Assembly: GCA_937961455.1 (NCBI GenBank)
Contig: CALGNN010000033.1
Location: 1 to 64,000 of the forward strand
From: an uncultured Saprospiraceae bacterium
Lineage (GTDB): Bacteria; Bacteroidota; Bacteroidia; Chitinophagales; Saprospiraceae
Length of the DNA: 64,000 bases
Direction of reading: 5' to 3'
The number at the start of each line of letters is the position of its first letter. Position 1 is the stretch's first letter. The notes beneath the pieces were generated by a model. The model had not been told where the DNA came from. It worked only from the letters and a program-made list of their open reading frames with translations, and made no database searches. Shown here in pieces: positions 44,876 through 55,194 of this stretch. Position numbers and translations under genes: made by a program.

Positions 44876-47800
44876 TTGAGGCTCCATTATCTTATATCAG
44901 TTATCATCATTTGTTCTTGCTCAAATCTTATTGGGCAGACTGACGATTTAAGCCTTCAAAGGTCCCAAATGGTAGTTATCACAGAACAATTTCAACTCAT
45001 TGACAGCCTTTCAATTTTAACTAATTCATTAAAGGTTACACATAAAGGAGAAAGTAAAAATAATCAATGTTTAGATATATCTAATAATTATGTTAGACTA
45101 AGCAAAATAAATGATTGCAGTATATCTAAACAAGATACCTTATTCATTGAATATCAAGTAATTCCAATAAATTTTAAAAAAGAAATACGTCATTTAGACA
45201 GCAGTTATTTGGTCCAAAAACCTGATGAAATTATTAGTGGAGCTTACTTAAATCCGTACCAATTAAATGACGACATATTAGACTTTGGCAAAATAGATTA
45301 TGATGGGAGTTTTGCTCGGGGTATCTCTGTTGGAAATGCGCAAAGTTTGATCCTTAATTCTGATTTAAACTTACAATTATCTGGGTTTTTAGGAGACGGA
45401 ATCGAATTGTCAGCAGCGATTTCTGATAGAAATATTCCTATCCAACCAGAGGGTAATACTCAACAGATTCAAGAATTTGACAAAATTTATATCAAACTAA
45501 AGCAAGGTTCAAATGCCTTAATAGCTGGAGATTTCGATTTACTCAGACCCAATAGTTACTTTGTAAATTACTTTAAAAAATTGCAGGGAATCCGAGCTGA
45601 GAGCTCGATTCAAAAGGAAAATGGGAGGACTTTTGGCACAAATGTAAGTGCAGCAATAACTCGTGGTAAATTTTCAAGAAATGAAATTAATGCCACAGAA
45701 GGAAACCAAGGTCCTTATAGATTAACTGGAGCACAGGGAGAAAAATTCATTATAGTACTCGCAGGAAGTGAAAAGCTATATGTAGATGGAATATTGCTAA
45801 AAAGAGGTGAATTAAACGATTACATCATCGACTATAATAGGGCAGAAATACGGTTTACTAATAAACGCATTATTACGAAAGACCTCAGAATTATTATTGA
45901 GTTTGAATATTCAGACCAAAACTATCTCCGCTCCCTTATTGCAGGAAACGCCAATTATCAATATAATTCATGGATTTTTGGCTTTCACTTTTATAATGAA
46001 CAAGACAGCAGAAACACTACCGGAACTATAGAATTATCAGCAGAAGACAGAAGCATACTTTCTCAAAGTGGAGATAATTTTGACAATACTTTCAAAAGTA
46101 GTATTGTGATTCCTGAAGATGGCTTTAACATCAATTTAATCATGTATCAAATGATTGATACATTAGGTTATTCTGATGTTTTACAATATAGTACAGATCC
46201 CGAAAAAGCTATGTATACTGCCAGTTTTAATGATGTAGGACCCAATAAAGGCAACTATATTCTATCTTCTCAGAATTCAGCAAATGGAAGGATTTTCGAG
46301 TGGATTGCTCCTGATCCTAACACGCAACAAGCCCAAGGAAACTATGAACCTATATTTAAATTAGTACCTCCAGAGCAAAGAAGCATTATGGCTGGCTCGG
46401 CTGTTTATAATTTCAAAAATAAGGGTCAAATTGGCGCAGAGCTTTCTGTGAGTAGTACTGACCTAAATAGACTTTCTGAAATCGATGACGGCGATAACTC
46501 AGGCACAGCTGTGAGACTCTTTTTTGAAAAACAATTCTCCCTCGGCAAAAAAGAAGATAGTTGGGATTTAAACACTTCTGCGGATTATGAAATAAAAGGC
46601 GCTCAGTTTAGTGCATTAAATCCTTATAGAAATCCGGAGTTCAAAAGAGATTGGAATGTGGAAACTTCAAATCTTTTCATGGAACAACTTTCTTCAGCCA
46701 AGCTTCGATTTACGAAAAGCCAAATAGGCCATATTCAATACGACCTGAACGGTTTTAATCAACGAACAAATTACAATGGATTTATAAACAGATTTAACAC
46801 TCAACTCAAATGGAAAGGATTTAAATTTTCTAGCAATTCTAGTTGGTTGTCGAGCACAAGCACATTTGAAAATTCTAGTTTTTCCCGTCCTAATTTTGAG
46901 TTATCTCGAGGCTTTGAAAAACTGGCTGACCTATCAATAGGTGTTAGAGGGTCTCGGGAAAAAAATAGCAGGATGGATCTTCAAACTGACACTTTAAATC
47001 TATCGAGCTTCTACTTCGATACTTGGGGGAGTTTCCTAAAATTACCTGTAAATGAAAACTACGGCTTCCAATTAAGTTATGATCAAAGAATAGATTACAA
47101 GGCTCAACAGCAGCGTTTCGAAGCTTTTTCTTTTGCTGAAGACTTTTTAATTGGCACCAATTTTAGCATTAAAAAACACTCAAAACTCAATGCTAACGTA
47201 GGTATTAGGAACTTAGAAATTGATGAACAGCTGGAGGAGACTTTACAGGATCAGCGCACCTATATCGCAAAAATAGACTATAGTCTAAAAGCTTTAGATA
47301 ATGCTATTATTGCCAATAGTTTTTATGAAATTGGGTCAGGGCAAGAACCCTTAATTGAGTACAAATATTTAAACGTTCCAGCTGGTGAAGGATTTTATAT
47401 TTGGAATGATAATGGAGATAGCATACAGCAAATTCAAGAGTTTCAAATTGCTCCGTTTCCTGATCAAGCAAATTATGTTAGAATATCAGTTTTTAATGAT
47501 CAATTCATTAGAGTTAATTATAATGCATTTAATCAAAGCGTTCGGACCGATTGGAAAAAAAAGTTTTACGATAATGATAACTGGACAAAATTCTTCGCAA
47601 AATTCTCAAGTCTAAGCACTTTAAAAATTAATCGGAGGGTAAAGATTTCTGAACAGTTAAATATTTGGAACCCATTTGAATTGAATATTGACAATGAGTC
47701 CTTAGTTTCGATTCAATCCATTATGAATCACATCTTGTATTTTAATAGAGGCGATTCAAAATATGACATTCAGTTTGCGCATAATAATACCATTAATAAG

Positions 47801-48358
47801 ATTCAATTGAGTTCTGGCTTTGAGTCTAAAAGTTCTCAAGAAACTTATGCTAGGATGAGAATTACTTTGGCAAAAAAGTTGAGTTCGATTAGTCGGTATG
47901 CTATTGGAAATCAAAACAATGATTCCCAATTTTTTGACGATAATGATTATCAAATTAGGTTTAATACCATTCAAACTGAGCTTAACTGGATTCCTTCTCC
48001 AAGCATAAGATTGAAGTGTGCTTACAGCTATAAACAAAGTAACAATAAGGAATCTTTGGGAGGAGAAATGGCAAGATTTCACGATATAAAATTGGAATCT
48101 AACTTTAGAGAAATAGCCAAAACTTCGCTTAGACTGAGTGGTTCTCTTGTTCAATTAAAATATGATGGCGTGGCCAATTCACCTATTTCATTTGCCATGC
48201 TCCAGGGCCTACAAAATGGTCAAAACTTTCTTTGGTCTGCTATTGCAGAAAGACAGATTGCAAAAAACATACAGTTAGATATAAGTTATGAAGGCAGAAA
48301 AACTGGTGATGCTCGAATAGTCCATGTAGGAAGGGCACAAATTCGCGCCTTATTTTAG
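44876..48358 (+). CDS. Large predicted outer-membrane/cell-surface protein, Bacteroidota-type, function unknown
   Basis: A 1160-residue protein. The apparent start is TTG at 44876, since no ATG gives the signal peptide 'L-I-S-V-I-I-I-C-S-C-S-N-L-I-G-Q'. Residues about 145-260 contain 'D-G-S-F-A-R-G-I-S-V-G-N', 'L-N-L-Q-L-S-G-F-L-G-D-G-I-E-L-S-A-A-I-S-D' and 'I-P-I-Q-P-E-G-N-T-Q-Q', a block I recall from conserved, uncharacterised Bacteroidota proteins of this size. The rest is made of alternating polar/hydrophobic strands and ends with a strand finishing in Phe ('R-A-Q-I-R-A-L-F'), as outer-membrane barrels do. No TonB-dependent plug or enzyme domain is seen. It may belong with the preceding acyltransferase or the following protease. 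Confidence 0.6.
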   Translation: MRLHYLISVIIICSCSNLIGQTDDLSLQRSQMVVITEQFQLIDSLSILTNSLKVTHKGESKNNQCLDISNNYVRLSKINDCSISKQDTLFIEYQVIPINFKKEIRHLDSSYLVQKPDEIISGAYLNPYQLNDDILDFGKIDYDGSFARGISVGNAQSLILNSDLNLQLSGFLGDGIELSAAISDRNIPIQPEGNTQQIQEFDKIYIKLKQGSNALIAGDFDLLRPNSYFVNYFKKLQGIRAESSIQKENGRTFGTNVSAAITRGKFSRNEINATEGNQGPYRLTGAQGEKFIIVLAGSEKLYVDGILLKRGELNDYIIDYNRAEIRFTNKRIITKDLRIIIEFEYSDQNYLRSLIAGNANYQYNSWIFGFHFYNEQDSRNTTGTIELSAEDRSILSQSGDNFDNTFKSSIVIPEDGFNINLIMYQMIDTLGYSDVLQYSTDPEKAMYTASFNDVGPNKGNYILSSQNSANGRIFEWIAPDPNTQQAQGNYEPIFKLVPPEQRSIMAGSAVYNFKNKGQIGAELSVSSTDLNRLSEIDDGDNSGTAVRLFFEKQFSLGKKEDSWDLNTSADYEIKGAQFSALNPYRNPEFKRDWNVETSNLFMEQLSSAKLRFTKSQIGHIQYDLNGFNQRTNYNGFINRFNTQLKWKGFKFSSNSSWLSSTSTFENSSFSRPNFELSRGFEKLADLSIGVRGSREKNSRMDLQTDTLNLSSFYFDTWGSFLKLPVNENYGFQLSYDQRIDYKAQQQRFEAFSFAEDFLIGTNFSIKKHSKLNANVGIRNLEIDEQLEETLQDQRTYIAKIDYSLKALDNAIIANSFYEIGSGQEPLIEYKYLNVPAGEGFYIWNDNGDSIQQIQEFQIAPFPDQANYVRISVFNDQFIRVNYNAFNQSVRTDWKKKFYDNDNWTKFFAKFSSLSTLKINRRVKISEQLNIWNPFELNIDNESLVSIQSIMNHILYFNRGDSKYDIQFAHNNTINKIQLSSGFESKSSQETYARMRITLAKKLSSISRYAIGNQNNDSQFFDDNDYQIRFNTIQTELNWIPSPSIRLKCAYSYKQSNNKESLGGEMARFHDIKLESNFREIAKTSLRLSGSLVQLKYDGVANSPISFAMLQGLQNGQNFLWSAIAERQIAKNIQLDISYEGRKTGDARIVHVGRAQIRALF

Positions 48359-48461
48359 TCTCATGCCTTACATTGTTAGAAATGAGTCCAATAATTGGAT
48401 ATAGAATACAACATTAGCTTAGTTAAGATTGTATATTTATAGTTCTTAAAAAATACGATTA

Positions 48462-51400
48462 ATGTATAAATTTTTAGCTTTTTTAATTTTTGTTTGCTCA
48501 ACAAATATTGTTAATGCTCAGAGCAAAAATTTTTGGAAACCTGTTGATAAATCATCTGTAGAACTAAGAAATTTTCAAGATTTACAGACTGAAAGGTATC
48601 AGAGTTATGAATTAGATATTGTGCTTTTAAAGGCGCACATACTTTCCAATCCGAAGTCAACAATAATTCTTCCAGACCCCAATGGAGATTTCATTGAATT
48701 CACTTATGAAACTTCTTCAAATATGGAAGAGGGTTTGCAGAAAAAGTATCCGGAAATCACTTCATATAAAGGAAGATCAAAGGATGGAAAATATGTAAGA
48801 TTTACCTTATCGAAAAAGGGGTTGAATGCCATTTTTCAAACTAAAAATGGTACATCTAAAATTGCTGTAGCTGATCAAATTGAGCAAAATTATATAAGCT
48901 ACTTTTTTGCAGATCACTATCATCCTGATCAATTTTATTGTGGAGTGACGGAGTTCGCAAAAGAACTTGAATACGAACAACTAGCTTCTGCCAACAAGGG
49001 ATTGGTTTTAGAAGAACTTATAAACTACAGAATGGCTATTGCCTCAACGGCAGAGTTTAGTAATAAATATGGAGGAACTGTATCAACAGTTTTGACTAAA
49101 ATAAATGATGTATTGAATGATCTCAATTTCTATTACGAACTAGAAGTTGCCATTCACTTCAATCTGGTTGAGCAAAATGATGTTATCATCTTTTTTGATT
49201 CTGCAACTGACGGTTACAATAACAATAATCTCGGTGTAATGCTAGGTCAAAACCAGGTACAACTCACAGAATTAATTGGAACTGATAATTATGATGTAGG
49301 CCATGTCTTTGGAACATCTGGTAGTGGAGGTGCCATTGGTATCGCAGCCTTATCTAGTGCATGTAATCCGCAGAATAAAGCAAGAGGTGCTTCCAGTGAT
49401 GTAGGGAATATGGTTAGAACTTTCTTACATGAAGTTGGACATCAATTTAGTGCGAATCACACGTTTAATTACTGCAATGAAGATGATGCAACTGGCGGAG
49501 GAAATGCAAATTCAGCCACTTCTTATGAACCAGGTGGAGGATCAACTATTATGGCATATGCCACTGCTTGTGGAAGCAATGCTTATTCACAAGCTGAAGA
49601 TTATTTTCATGTTAATTCACTCTTATCTATCTACGCTCATTCAAGAAACCAAAGCTGTGGAGCAATAAGTGTTACTGACAATAATAAACCAGAAATCACA
49701 TTTAGTTATCCAAGCAATTTTTCTATACCAAAGAATACCCCATTTAAATTAACTGGAGATGCTGAAGATGAAGATTCAGAAGATTTTCTGTTGTATACCT
49801 GGGAGCAATATAATATTGGACCAGCTACACCTTTAGGAACCGTATTTGGAAATGCGGCTGCGTTTAGATCCTACAGCCCAAGCGTGCAGAAAACCAGAGT
49901 ATTTCCAAGAATGGCTGATTTAGCGAATGGTACAGACTACATCGCAGAGATCCTGCCTAATTATGCAAGGGACTTCAATTTTATTTTTACAGCTAGAGAT
50001 GGTTCTGAAGGTCATGGATCCATTGCAACTTATGAAGTAAAATTTAAATCCATCAATGAATCAGGACCATTTGTTGTTGAATATCCAAACGGTTTTGAAA
50101 GCTTTGAGTATGGGGACTATGTGAAGGTAGAATGGGATGTTGCAAATACCTTTAGTTCTGCTGTCAATTGCAAAAAAGTAAATATTAAGCTTTCTACCAA
50201 TTCTGGAAATGACTACCCTTATGACCTTGTTATTGGTACACCGAATGACGGCGAAGCTTGGGTATTTATGCCAGAGATTGCTACAAACAATGCTAGGATA
50301 ATGGTTGAAGCAGCCGACAATATCTTTTTTGATATTGGGGATCAAAACTTTACAATAAAAGCCCCAACTGATCCTAAGTATACACTTGATTTAGTCGTAT
50401 CAGATCCGCTTACTTGTTTACCTAGTGATTTGGTACTTGATGTTTCGACAAAAAGCTACTTAGATTATTCAGGAGACGTTAGCTTGGAATTTATTTCAGG
50501 CTTACCAGCAGGCACTGAAATCAATTATTCAGCAAATCCCATTCCATCTGGCGAAGATGGAAACATATCATTATCATTTCCTGATGATGTGGCTAATGGT
50601 GACTACAGTGTGTTATTTAGGGCGATAGGGGCAAATAATGATACAACTTTGAGGTACTTTGACTTTTCTGTTCTCTCAAGTGATTTTAGTCAATTAGAAA
50701 CGCTTAGCCCAGTAGATGGTTTGGCAACATCTTCAACCATTCCTGTTTTCGAATGGGTAGGTGCTGATGATGCAGCTTATTATCTGTTAGAAATTGCTAA
50801 CTCACCAAGTTTCGATAGTGAATCCATTATTTATATTTCGGAGGAACTTACTGAGACCAGCCACTCAGCTACAGTATTTCTAGAACAAACCAAAGTTTAT
50901 TATTATAGAGTGACTGCATATAACGATTGTACCGATGGAATATCGACTATACCCAAAGGCTTTCAAACTGCTGCATTTAGTTGCAATACTTTCGAAGCAA
51001 ATGACTTACCAAAAAATATCAGTGCTACGGGCGCTCCTACAATAAACTCTGTAATTTCAATAAATCAGGACAGTAAAGTAGGAGACGTTAACATCCCTAA
51101 ACTTAGAGGATTTCATAGTTACATTTCAAATCTTGAGGTTCATCTCATTGCACCTTCTGGCAAGGAAGTTTTGCTATTTAATAATCGATGCTTAAATGGG
51201 AGTAACTTTAATCTTGGCTTCGATGATGAATCTCCTTTAGATTTAAGTTGTCCTTTAACATCACAGCAAATACAAAAACCTCAGGGTAATTTAGCTGACT
51301 TTATGAATGAAGAAGCAAAAGGTGATTGGACATTAAGGGTAAAGGATAATCTTGGTGGTGATGGAGGAAGTTTGGAAGAGTTTTTTGTAGAATTATGCAC

Positions 51401-52031
51401 GAGTGTTGAAGTCAGTCATCCAACAAAAATCAGCAATGACACCATCTTTTTAAATAGAGGTGCTTTTGCCGGAATCCGAAATTCGAGTTTAAAATATGTG
51501 GATGAAGACAACACAAGTGATGAATTAATATACACCATTGTCGAAAATGTGAGTAATGGACAACTCTTATTTAATACAACAACTGAATTAAAAATAGGTG
51601 ATCAGTTTACGCAAAGAGATATCAATCAAAGTCGAATTAAATTTAAACACGATAGCACAGCCACTGAGTCTGATTATTTTACTTTCACCATTACGGATCA
51701 GGAAGGTGGATTTGTTGGCACTCCAAGAGTAAATTTTGTGATTGGAGAAAGTCTTTTAGTTGACATCGACCATCTTGAAGAAGATCAGCGCATTTTTGCT
51801 TTTCCTAACCCTGCAAGTGAATCCATCTTTCTAGAATCAGATGCTTTGCAAAATCAAACTGCTAAAGTTTCTATTTTACAGCTTGATGGCAAACAGGTTT
51901 ATGGAGGCATTCACGATTTTAATAATCGTATTCAAATAGATGTTAATGATTTAGCTCCGGCAATGTATTTATTGAAGGTTGAAAATGCTTCGACCTCTCA
52001 TGCTCAAAAGATTTTAATAATTCCTAATTAA
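48462..52031 (+). CDS. T9SS-exported M12-type zinc metalloprotease with P-domain
   Basis: A 1189-residue secreted protein with a signal peptide (about 1-19, ends 'I-V-N-A-Q'). The catalytic domain (about 190-400) contains the metzincin zinc motif 'H-E-V-G-H-Q-F-S-A-N-H' (His323, Glu324, His327, His333) with a Met-turn-like 'T-I-M-A-Y' soon after, as in reprolysin-like M12B enzymes. Further domains are Ig/fibronectin-like (about 400-850), a proprotein-convertase P-domain (about 863-984, 'L-E-V-H-L-I-A-P-S-G-K' and 'G-D-W-T-L-R-V-K-D'), a cadherin/CSPG-like repeat (about 985-1095) and a type A sorting domain ('F-P-N-P-A-S-E', about 1105-1189). Its last 8 bases overlap the convergent MATE gene. 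Confidence 0.92.
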   Translation: MYKFLAFLIFVCSTNIVNAQSKNFWKPVDKSSVELRNFQDLQTERYQSYELDIVLLKAHILSNPKSTIILPDPNGDFIEFTYETSSNMEEGLQKKYPEITSYKGRSKDGKYVRFTLSKKGLNAIFQTKNGTSKIAVADQIEQNYISYFFADHYHPDQFYCGVTEFAKELEYEQLASANKGLVLEELINYRMAIASTAEFSNKYGGTVSTVLTKINDVLNDLNFYYELEVAIHFNLVEQNDVIIFFDSATDGYNNNNLGVMLGQNQVQLTELIGTDNYDVGHVFGTSGSGGAIGIAALSSACNPQNKARGASSDVGNMVRTFLHEVGHQFSANHTFNYCNEDDATGGGNANSATSYEPGGGSTIMAYATACGSNAYSQAEDYFHVNSLLSIYAHSRNQSCGAISVTDNNKPEITFSYPSNFSIPKNTPFKLTGDAEDEDSEDFLLYTWEQYNIGPATPLGTVFGNAAAFRSYSPSVQKTRVFPRMADLANGTDYIAEILPNYARDFNFIFTARDGSEGHGSIATYEVKFKSINESGPFVVEYPNGFESFEYGDYVKVEWDVANTFSSAVNCKKVNIKLSTNSGNDYPYDLVIGTPNDGEAWVFMPEIATNNARIMVEAADNIFFDIGDQNFTIKAPTDPKYTLDLVVSDPLTCLPSDLVLDVSTKSYLDYSGDVSLEFISGLPAGTEINYSANPIPSGEDGNISLSFPDDVANGDYSVLFRAIGANNDTTLRYFDFSVLSSDFSQLETLSPVDGLATSSTIPVFEWVGADDAAYYLLEIANSPSFDSESIIYISEELTETSHSATVFLEQTKVYYYRVTAYNDCTDGISTIPKGFQTAAFSCNTFEANDLPKNISATGAPTINSVISINQDSKVGDVNIPKLRGFHSYISNLEVHLIAPSGKEVLLFNNRCLNGSNFNLGFDDESPLDLSCPLTSQQIQKPQGNLADFMNEEAKGDWTLRVKDNLGGDGGSLEEFFVELCTSVEVSHPTKISNDTIFLNRGAFAGIRNSSLKYVDEDNTSDELIYTIVENVSNGQLLFNTTTELKIGDQFTQRDINQSRIKFKHDSTATESDYFTFTITDQEGGFVGTPRVNFVIGESLLVDIDHLEEDQRIFAFPNPASESIFLESDALQNQTAKVSILQLDGKQVYGGIHDFNNRIQIDVNDLAPAMYLLKVENASTSHAQKILIIPN

Positions 52032-53319
52032 TTTTCAGTCGATACTTCCAAAAATAAGCCCCTTGGAATATTCCTCTGAGTAATAAAAATAAAGTGAAGG
52101 CCAGCCATATACCATGGTTGGCCATTTTATTTTCTAGTATGAATAATATGACCAAGAAAATAGCGAAGGCAAACAGCATAGCATTTCTCATGGTTATAGT
52201 GGCAGTCAAACCAATGTAAATGCCATCCCAAATATAAGCTGCAAAAGCGCAGATAGGTGTGATCACTACCCAGAATAAATATTCATTGCCCAGTGATAAG
52301 ACAGCTGTATCCTCTGTAAATATTCCAAATATTTGCTTCCCTGCAAAGGCAAAAAGGCCGGTGTAAAATAGCGCCAACACCAAGCCCCAAATGAAAAGGA
52401 GTTTTATAGCTTTCATCACTTTACGCTCGTCTTTAGCCCCTTTGTATTTACCCACAATGCTTTCGGCCGCATAAGCAAACCCATCTATTCCATATGACAT
52501 CCAATTTATGAATTGTAACAATACGACATTAACTGCAAGCAATTGGGCTCCTAAGAGGGTCGATCGGCTATAGAAAATGCCAAATGCAAGTGTTAAAGCG
52601 ACTGTTCGAATGAATAGATTACCATTTACTTGAAGAAATTCATTGTAAGATTTCAATCCTTCCCACTTTGATTTCAAAAAGGCACCCAAGAAGTAAGCTC
52701 GATATTTGAAAAGCATAAAAATAATGGCGAGGAAAAGAGCAAAATATTGGGCTAATACAGTACCCCAAGCCACTCCAGCAACATCCCAGTTTAGATGAAC
52801 CACAAAGTAATAGCTAAAAACAATATTTACGAGATTAGTTAAAATAGTAATGACGAGTGGTATCACAGCATTTTGCATTCCAAAAAACCAACCAAGCAAA
52901 ACGAACAATAATAAACTTGCAGGAGCAGCTAAAATCCTAATTTTGAAATAAGTACTTCCGTAATCCAAGAGAAGACCTTCAGCATTCATTAAGTTAAGGC
53001 TTATGCGAGCTATAGGCTTTTGTAAAAGCAATAATAGGATTGCCAGTCCAAGGGCAAGAAAAATGGCTTTAAATAGAATATCAGTTAGCTTTTTATCGTT
53101 TTTAGCTCCAATGGCCTGCGCGGTCATTCCTGTAGTACCCATTCTTAAGAATCCAAAGTTCCAGTAAATAAAATTAAAAATCATGGAACCGATTCCTACA
53201 GCTCCTAGATGAATAGCTGAGAGATTTCCCATTAGCATTGTATCCACCGTACTTAAAAGTGGGATGCTAATATTGCTAATGATATTAGGTATGGCCAGTC
53301 TAATTATTTCTCTATTCAA
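52024..53319 (-). CDS. MATE-family multidrug/toxin efflux transporter (DinF-like)
   Basis: A 431-residue membrane protein with about twelve hydrophobic segments. The start 'L-A-I-P-N-I-I-S-N-I-S-I-P-L-L-S-T-V-D-T-M-L-M-G' is the classic MATE first helix, and the matching 'G-T-T-G-M-T-A-Q-A-I-G-A' follows. Members export drugs or metabolites in exchange for Na+ or H+. The compact length and short termini suit the DinF branch. Its 3' end overlaps the protease gene tail-to-tail by 8 bp. Substrate unknown. Confidence 0.9.
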   Translation of the reverse strand: MNREIIRLAIPNIISNISIPLLSTVDTMLMGNLSAIHLGAVGIGSMIFNFIYWNFGFLRMGTTGMTAQAIGAKNDKKLTDILFKAIFLALGLAILLLLLQKPIARISLNLMNAEGLLLDYGSTYFKIRILAAPASLLLFVLLGWFFGMQNAVIPLVITILTNLVNIVFSYYFVVHLNWDVAGVAWGTVLAQYFALFLAIIFMLFKYRAYFLGAFLKSKWEGLKSYNEFLQVNGNLFIRTVALTLAFGIFYSRSTLLGAQLLAVNVVLLQFINWMSYGIDGFAYAAESIVGKYKGAKDERKVMKAIKLLFIWGLVLALFYTGLFAFAGKQIFGIFTEDTAVLSLGNEYLFWVVITPICAFAAYIWDGIYIGLTATITMRNAMLFAFAIFLVILFILENKMANHGIWLAFTLFLLLRGIFQGAYFWKYRLKIN

Positions 53320-53400
53320 TTTACATAGAATTGAAGATCAATATATAACGAATTAATTTAATATATTTGGTGGGTAATCCTGCCTTTTAATAACTATTCA

Positions 53401-54264
53401 ATGAGCAAGGCAAAAGCGGAAAGCGAAAAAAACATATTATCAAAAATATATTCCTGGACTTTCGGGAATGTCATTTTCAGGAATATCGTCTTGATAGGTC
53501 TATTCCTATTGCTTTTATTGTTTCTAACATTTAAATGGTTAGACTTCTATACCGATCATGGCAAAGAACTTGTCATGCCTGAATATGTGGGGATGGATGT
53601 TAAAACCGCTAGTTCTCAAGCAAAAGAGAAATCATTTAAAATTGTGGTTTCAGATTCCATTCATATCGTTGGAAAGGATGGTGGAATCATCTTAAAACAA
53701 AATCCAGAAAAAGGTGATCTCGTTAAAGAGAATCGGAAAGTCTATACAACGATTACAAAACACCTTGCAGATTTGATTCCCTTGGGACGACTTCCAGATT
53801 TATACGGAAAAAATTATTCTCGCAAAAAGTACGAGTTAGAAAATAGTTTTGAGATTAATTGTAAAATCGTTGGAAGACGATTTGATCCAGGTGCAGAGGA
53901 TCATATTCTTGCCGTTATATATAAAGGAGATACTATTGTATCTGCAGCTTCAAGAAAAGAAGACATTAAAATTGAAAAAGGCTCGGAACTAGGTTTTATC
54001 ATTTCTGAAAAAGGAGGTGGTATTGTTCCAGTCCCTGACTTAATCTGTATGACCACAGATGCAGCACTATTTATCCTTGAGTCCTATGGTTTAGTTTTAG
54101 GCTCTGAACTTTCAGATGGGTCTGTGGGCTCAGGAGAACTAGCGTATATATATAGACAATTTCCCTCTCCAGGAAGTCAAAATCTCGTTCAAGGCTCTAC
54201 GGTCGATATCTTTATTACTAAACTGCAACCTCCAAATTGCATAGAAGAAGACGAGGAAGAGTAA
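53401..54264 (+). CDS. PASTA-domain membrane protein
   Basis: A 287-residue protein with a short cytoplasmic N-terminus, one transmembrane segment (about 21-45) and a periplasmic part made of three PASTA repeats (about 55-118, 125-195 and 203-272), each with 'P-x-x-x-G-x-x' at the start and an 'I-x-x-Q-x-P-x-x-G' type turn. PASTA domains bind peptidoglycan fragments or beta-lactams. There is no kinase or transpeptidase domain. In many Bacteroidota such a gene sits beside cell-wall genes, but here it is flanked by MATE and MscS-like genes. It ends in an acidic run of Glu and Asp. Confidence 0.88.
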   Translation: MSKAKAESEKNILSKIYSWTFGNVIFRNIVLIGLFLLLLLFLTFKWLDFYTDHGKELVMPEYVGMDVKTASSQAKEKSFKIVVSDSIHIVGKDGGIILKQNPEKGDLVKENRKVYTTITKHLADLIPLGRLPDLYGKNYSRKKYELENSFEINCKIVGRRFDPGAEDHILAVIYKGDTIVSAASRKEDIKIEKGSELGFIISEKGGGIVPVPDLICMTTDAALFILESYGLVLGSELSDGSVGSGELAYIYRQFPSPGSQNLVQGSTVDIFITKLQPPNCIEEDEEE

Positions 54265-54426
54265 AAATTTTAAGCTTCTTTCAAACTTTCAATTTATAGG
54301 TGTTGAAATTTTAATACTTTCTTCAAAAAATGTTAAGAAATTATTAAAAAATCTGTGACCTACCTCTCTTTTTGCAGTCCAAACAGCATATTTAATAATC
54401 TCAACTTAAAATAAATAACAAATAAC

Positions 54427-55095
54427 ATGGAAGAAGCAACTAACGTGGTATCATCGATACAGCTAGCCTTACAAAACACATGGAGTACAATCGCAGGATT
54501 TGTTCCTACATTAATTAGTGCATTAATTATTTGGATCATAGGTTGGTTCATCGCAAGATCTCTTAAATGGGCTGCAACCAAAGTATTAAAAGCTGTTCAA
54601 TTTGATGACTTAGCTGATAGATTAGGAATCAATGAGTTTTTAGGTAAAGGAGGAATGAAGCACAAAGCTTCAAGCTTAATTGCTACATTAATTTATTGGA
54701 TCGTGATGTTTACTGTTTTAGTAATGGTATTCAATACACTTGGATTAGAAGTTGTATCTGACTTACTAAACAAGGTGATTCTATTTATTCCTAATATTAT
54801 CGTTGCTTGCATCCTTCTAGTTGTAGGTATGTACCTAGCAGAGTTTGTTAGCGGTCTTGTTGCAGGAGCATTGAAAGGTGGAAACTTTTCAAACCCTGAC
54901 ATGGTTGCAAAAATAGCTTACTACGCAGTTATGTTTTTAACGGTAACACTAGCACTTAATCAATTAAATATTGGAGACGGTATCATTGATAACATCGTAC
55001 AAATCGTACTTGGTGCATTAGGAATTGCTTTAGCATTAGCGTTTGGACTTGGAGGTAGAGATTGGGCTAAGAAGCAGATAGATAATTACTTATAG
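54427..55095 (+). CDS. MscS-like small conserved-helix membrane protein
   Basis: A 222-residue membrane protein with about five transmembrane helices. It matches the 'conserved TM helix' type related to mechanosensitive channels: 'I-I-W-I-I-G-W-F-I-A-R', 'F-I-P-N-I-I-V-A-C-I-L-L-V-V-G' and the Ala/Gly-rich final helix 'G-A-L-G-I-A-L-A-L-A-F-G-L-G-G-R'. That last helix resembles the pore-lining TM3 of MscS, but the large cytoplasmic vestibule of true MscS is absent. It may be a channel-like pore or its regulator. It has its own terminator. Confidence 0.78.
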   Translation: MEEATNVVSSIQLALQNTWSTIAGFVPTLISALIIWIIGWFIARSLKWAATKVLKAVQFDDLADRLGINEFLGKGGMKHKASSLIATLIYWIVMFTVLVMVFNTLGLEVVSDLLNKVILFIPNIIVACILLVVGMYLAEFVSGLVAGALKGGNFSNPDMVAKIAYYAVMFLTVTLALNQLNIGDGIIDNIVQIVLGALGIALALAFGLGGRDWAKKQIDNYL

Positions 55096-55122
55096 GTAAA
55101 GAAAATATCCTAATATATATTG

Positions 55123-55152
55123 AAGGTCAGATGTTCCACATCTGGCCTTTCT
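55123..55152 (+). terminator. Intrinsic terminator after the MscS-like gene
   Basis: AAGGTCAGATG, loop TTCCA, CATCTGGCCTT, followed by a pyrimidine-rich TTCTTATTTT tract. It lies in the convergent gap before dcd and may work for both strands. Confidence 0.8.
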
Positions 55153-55194
55153 TATTTTCCGCTATAGCTAATATTGGGTTTTAGTCTAATTGAA

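Noticed and set aside
52024-52031. Functional antisense control from the tail-to-tail overlap of the protease and MATE genes
   Set aside because: An 8-bp overlap of stop regions is ordinary in compact bacterial genomes and shows no extra structure.
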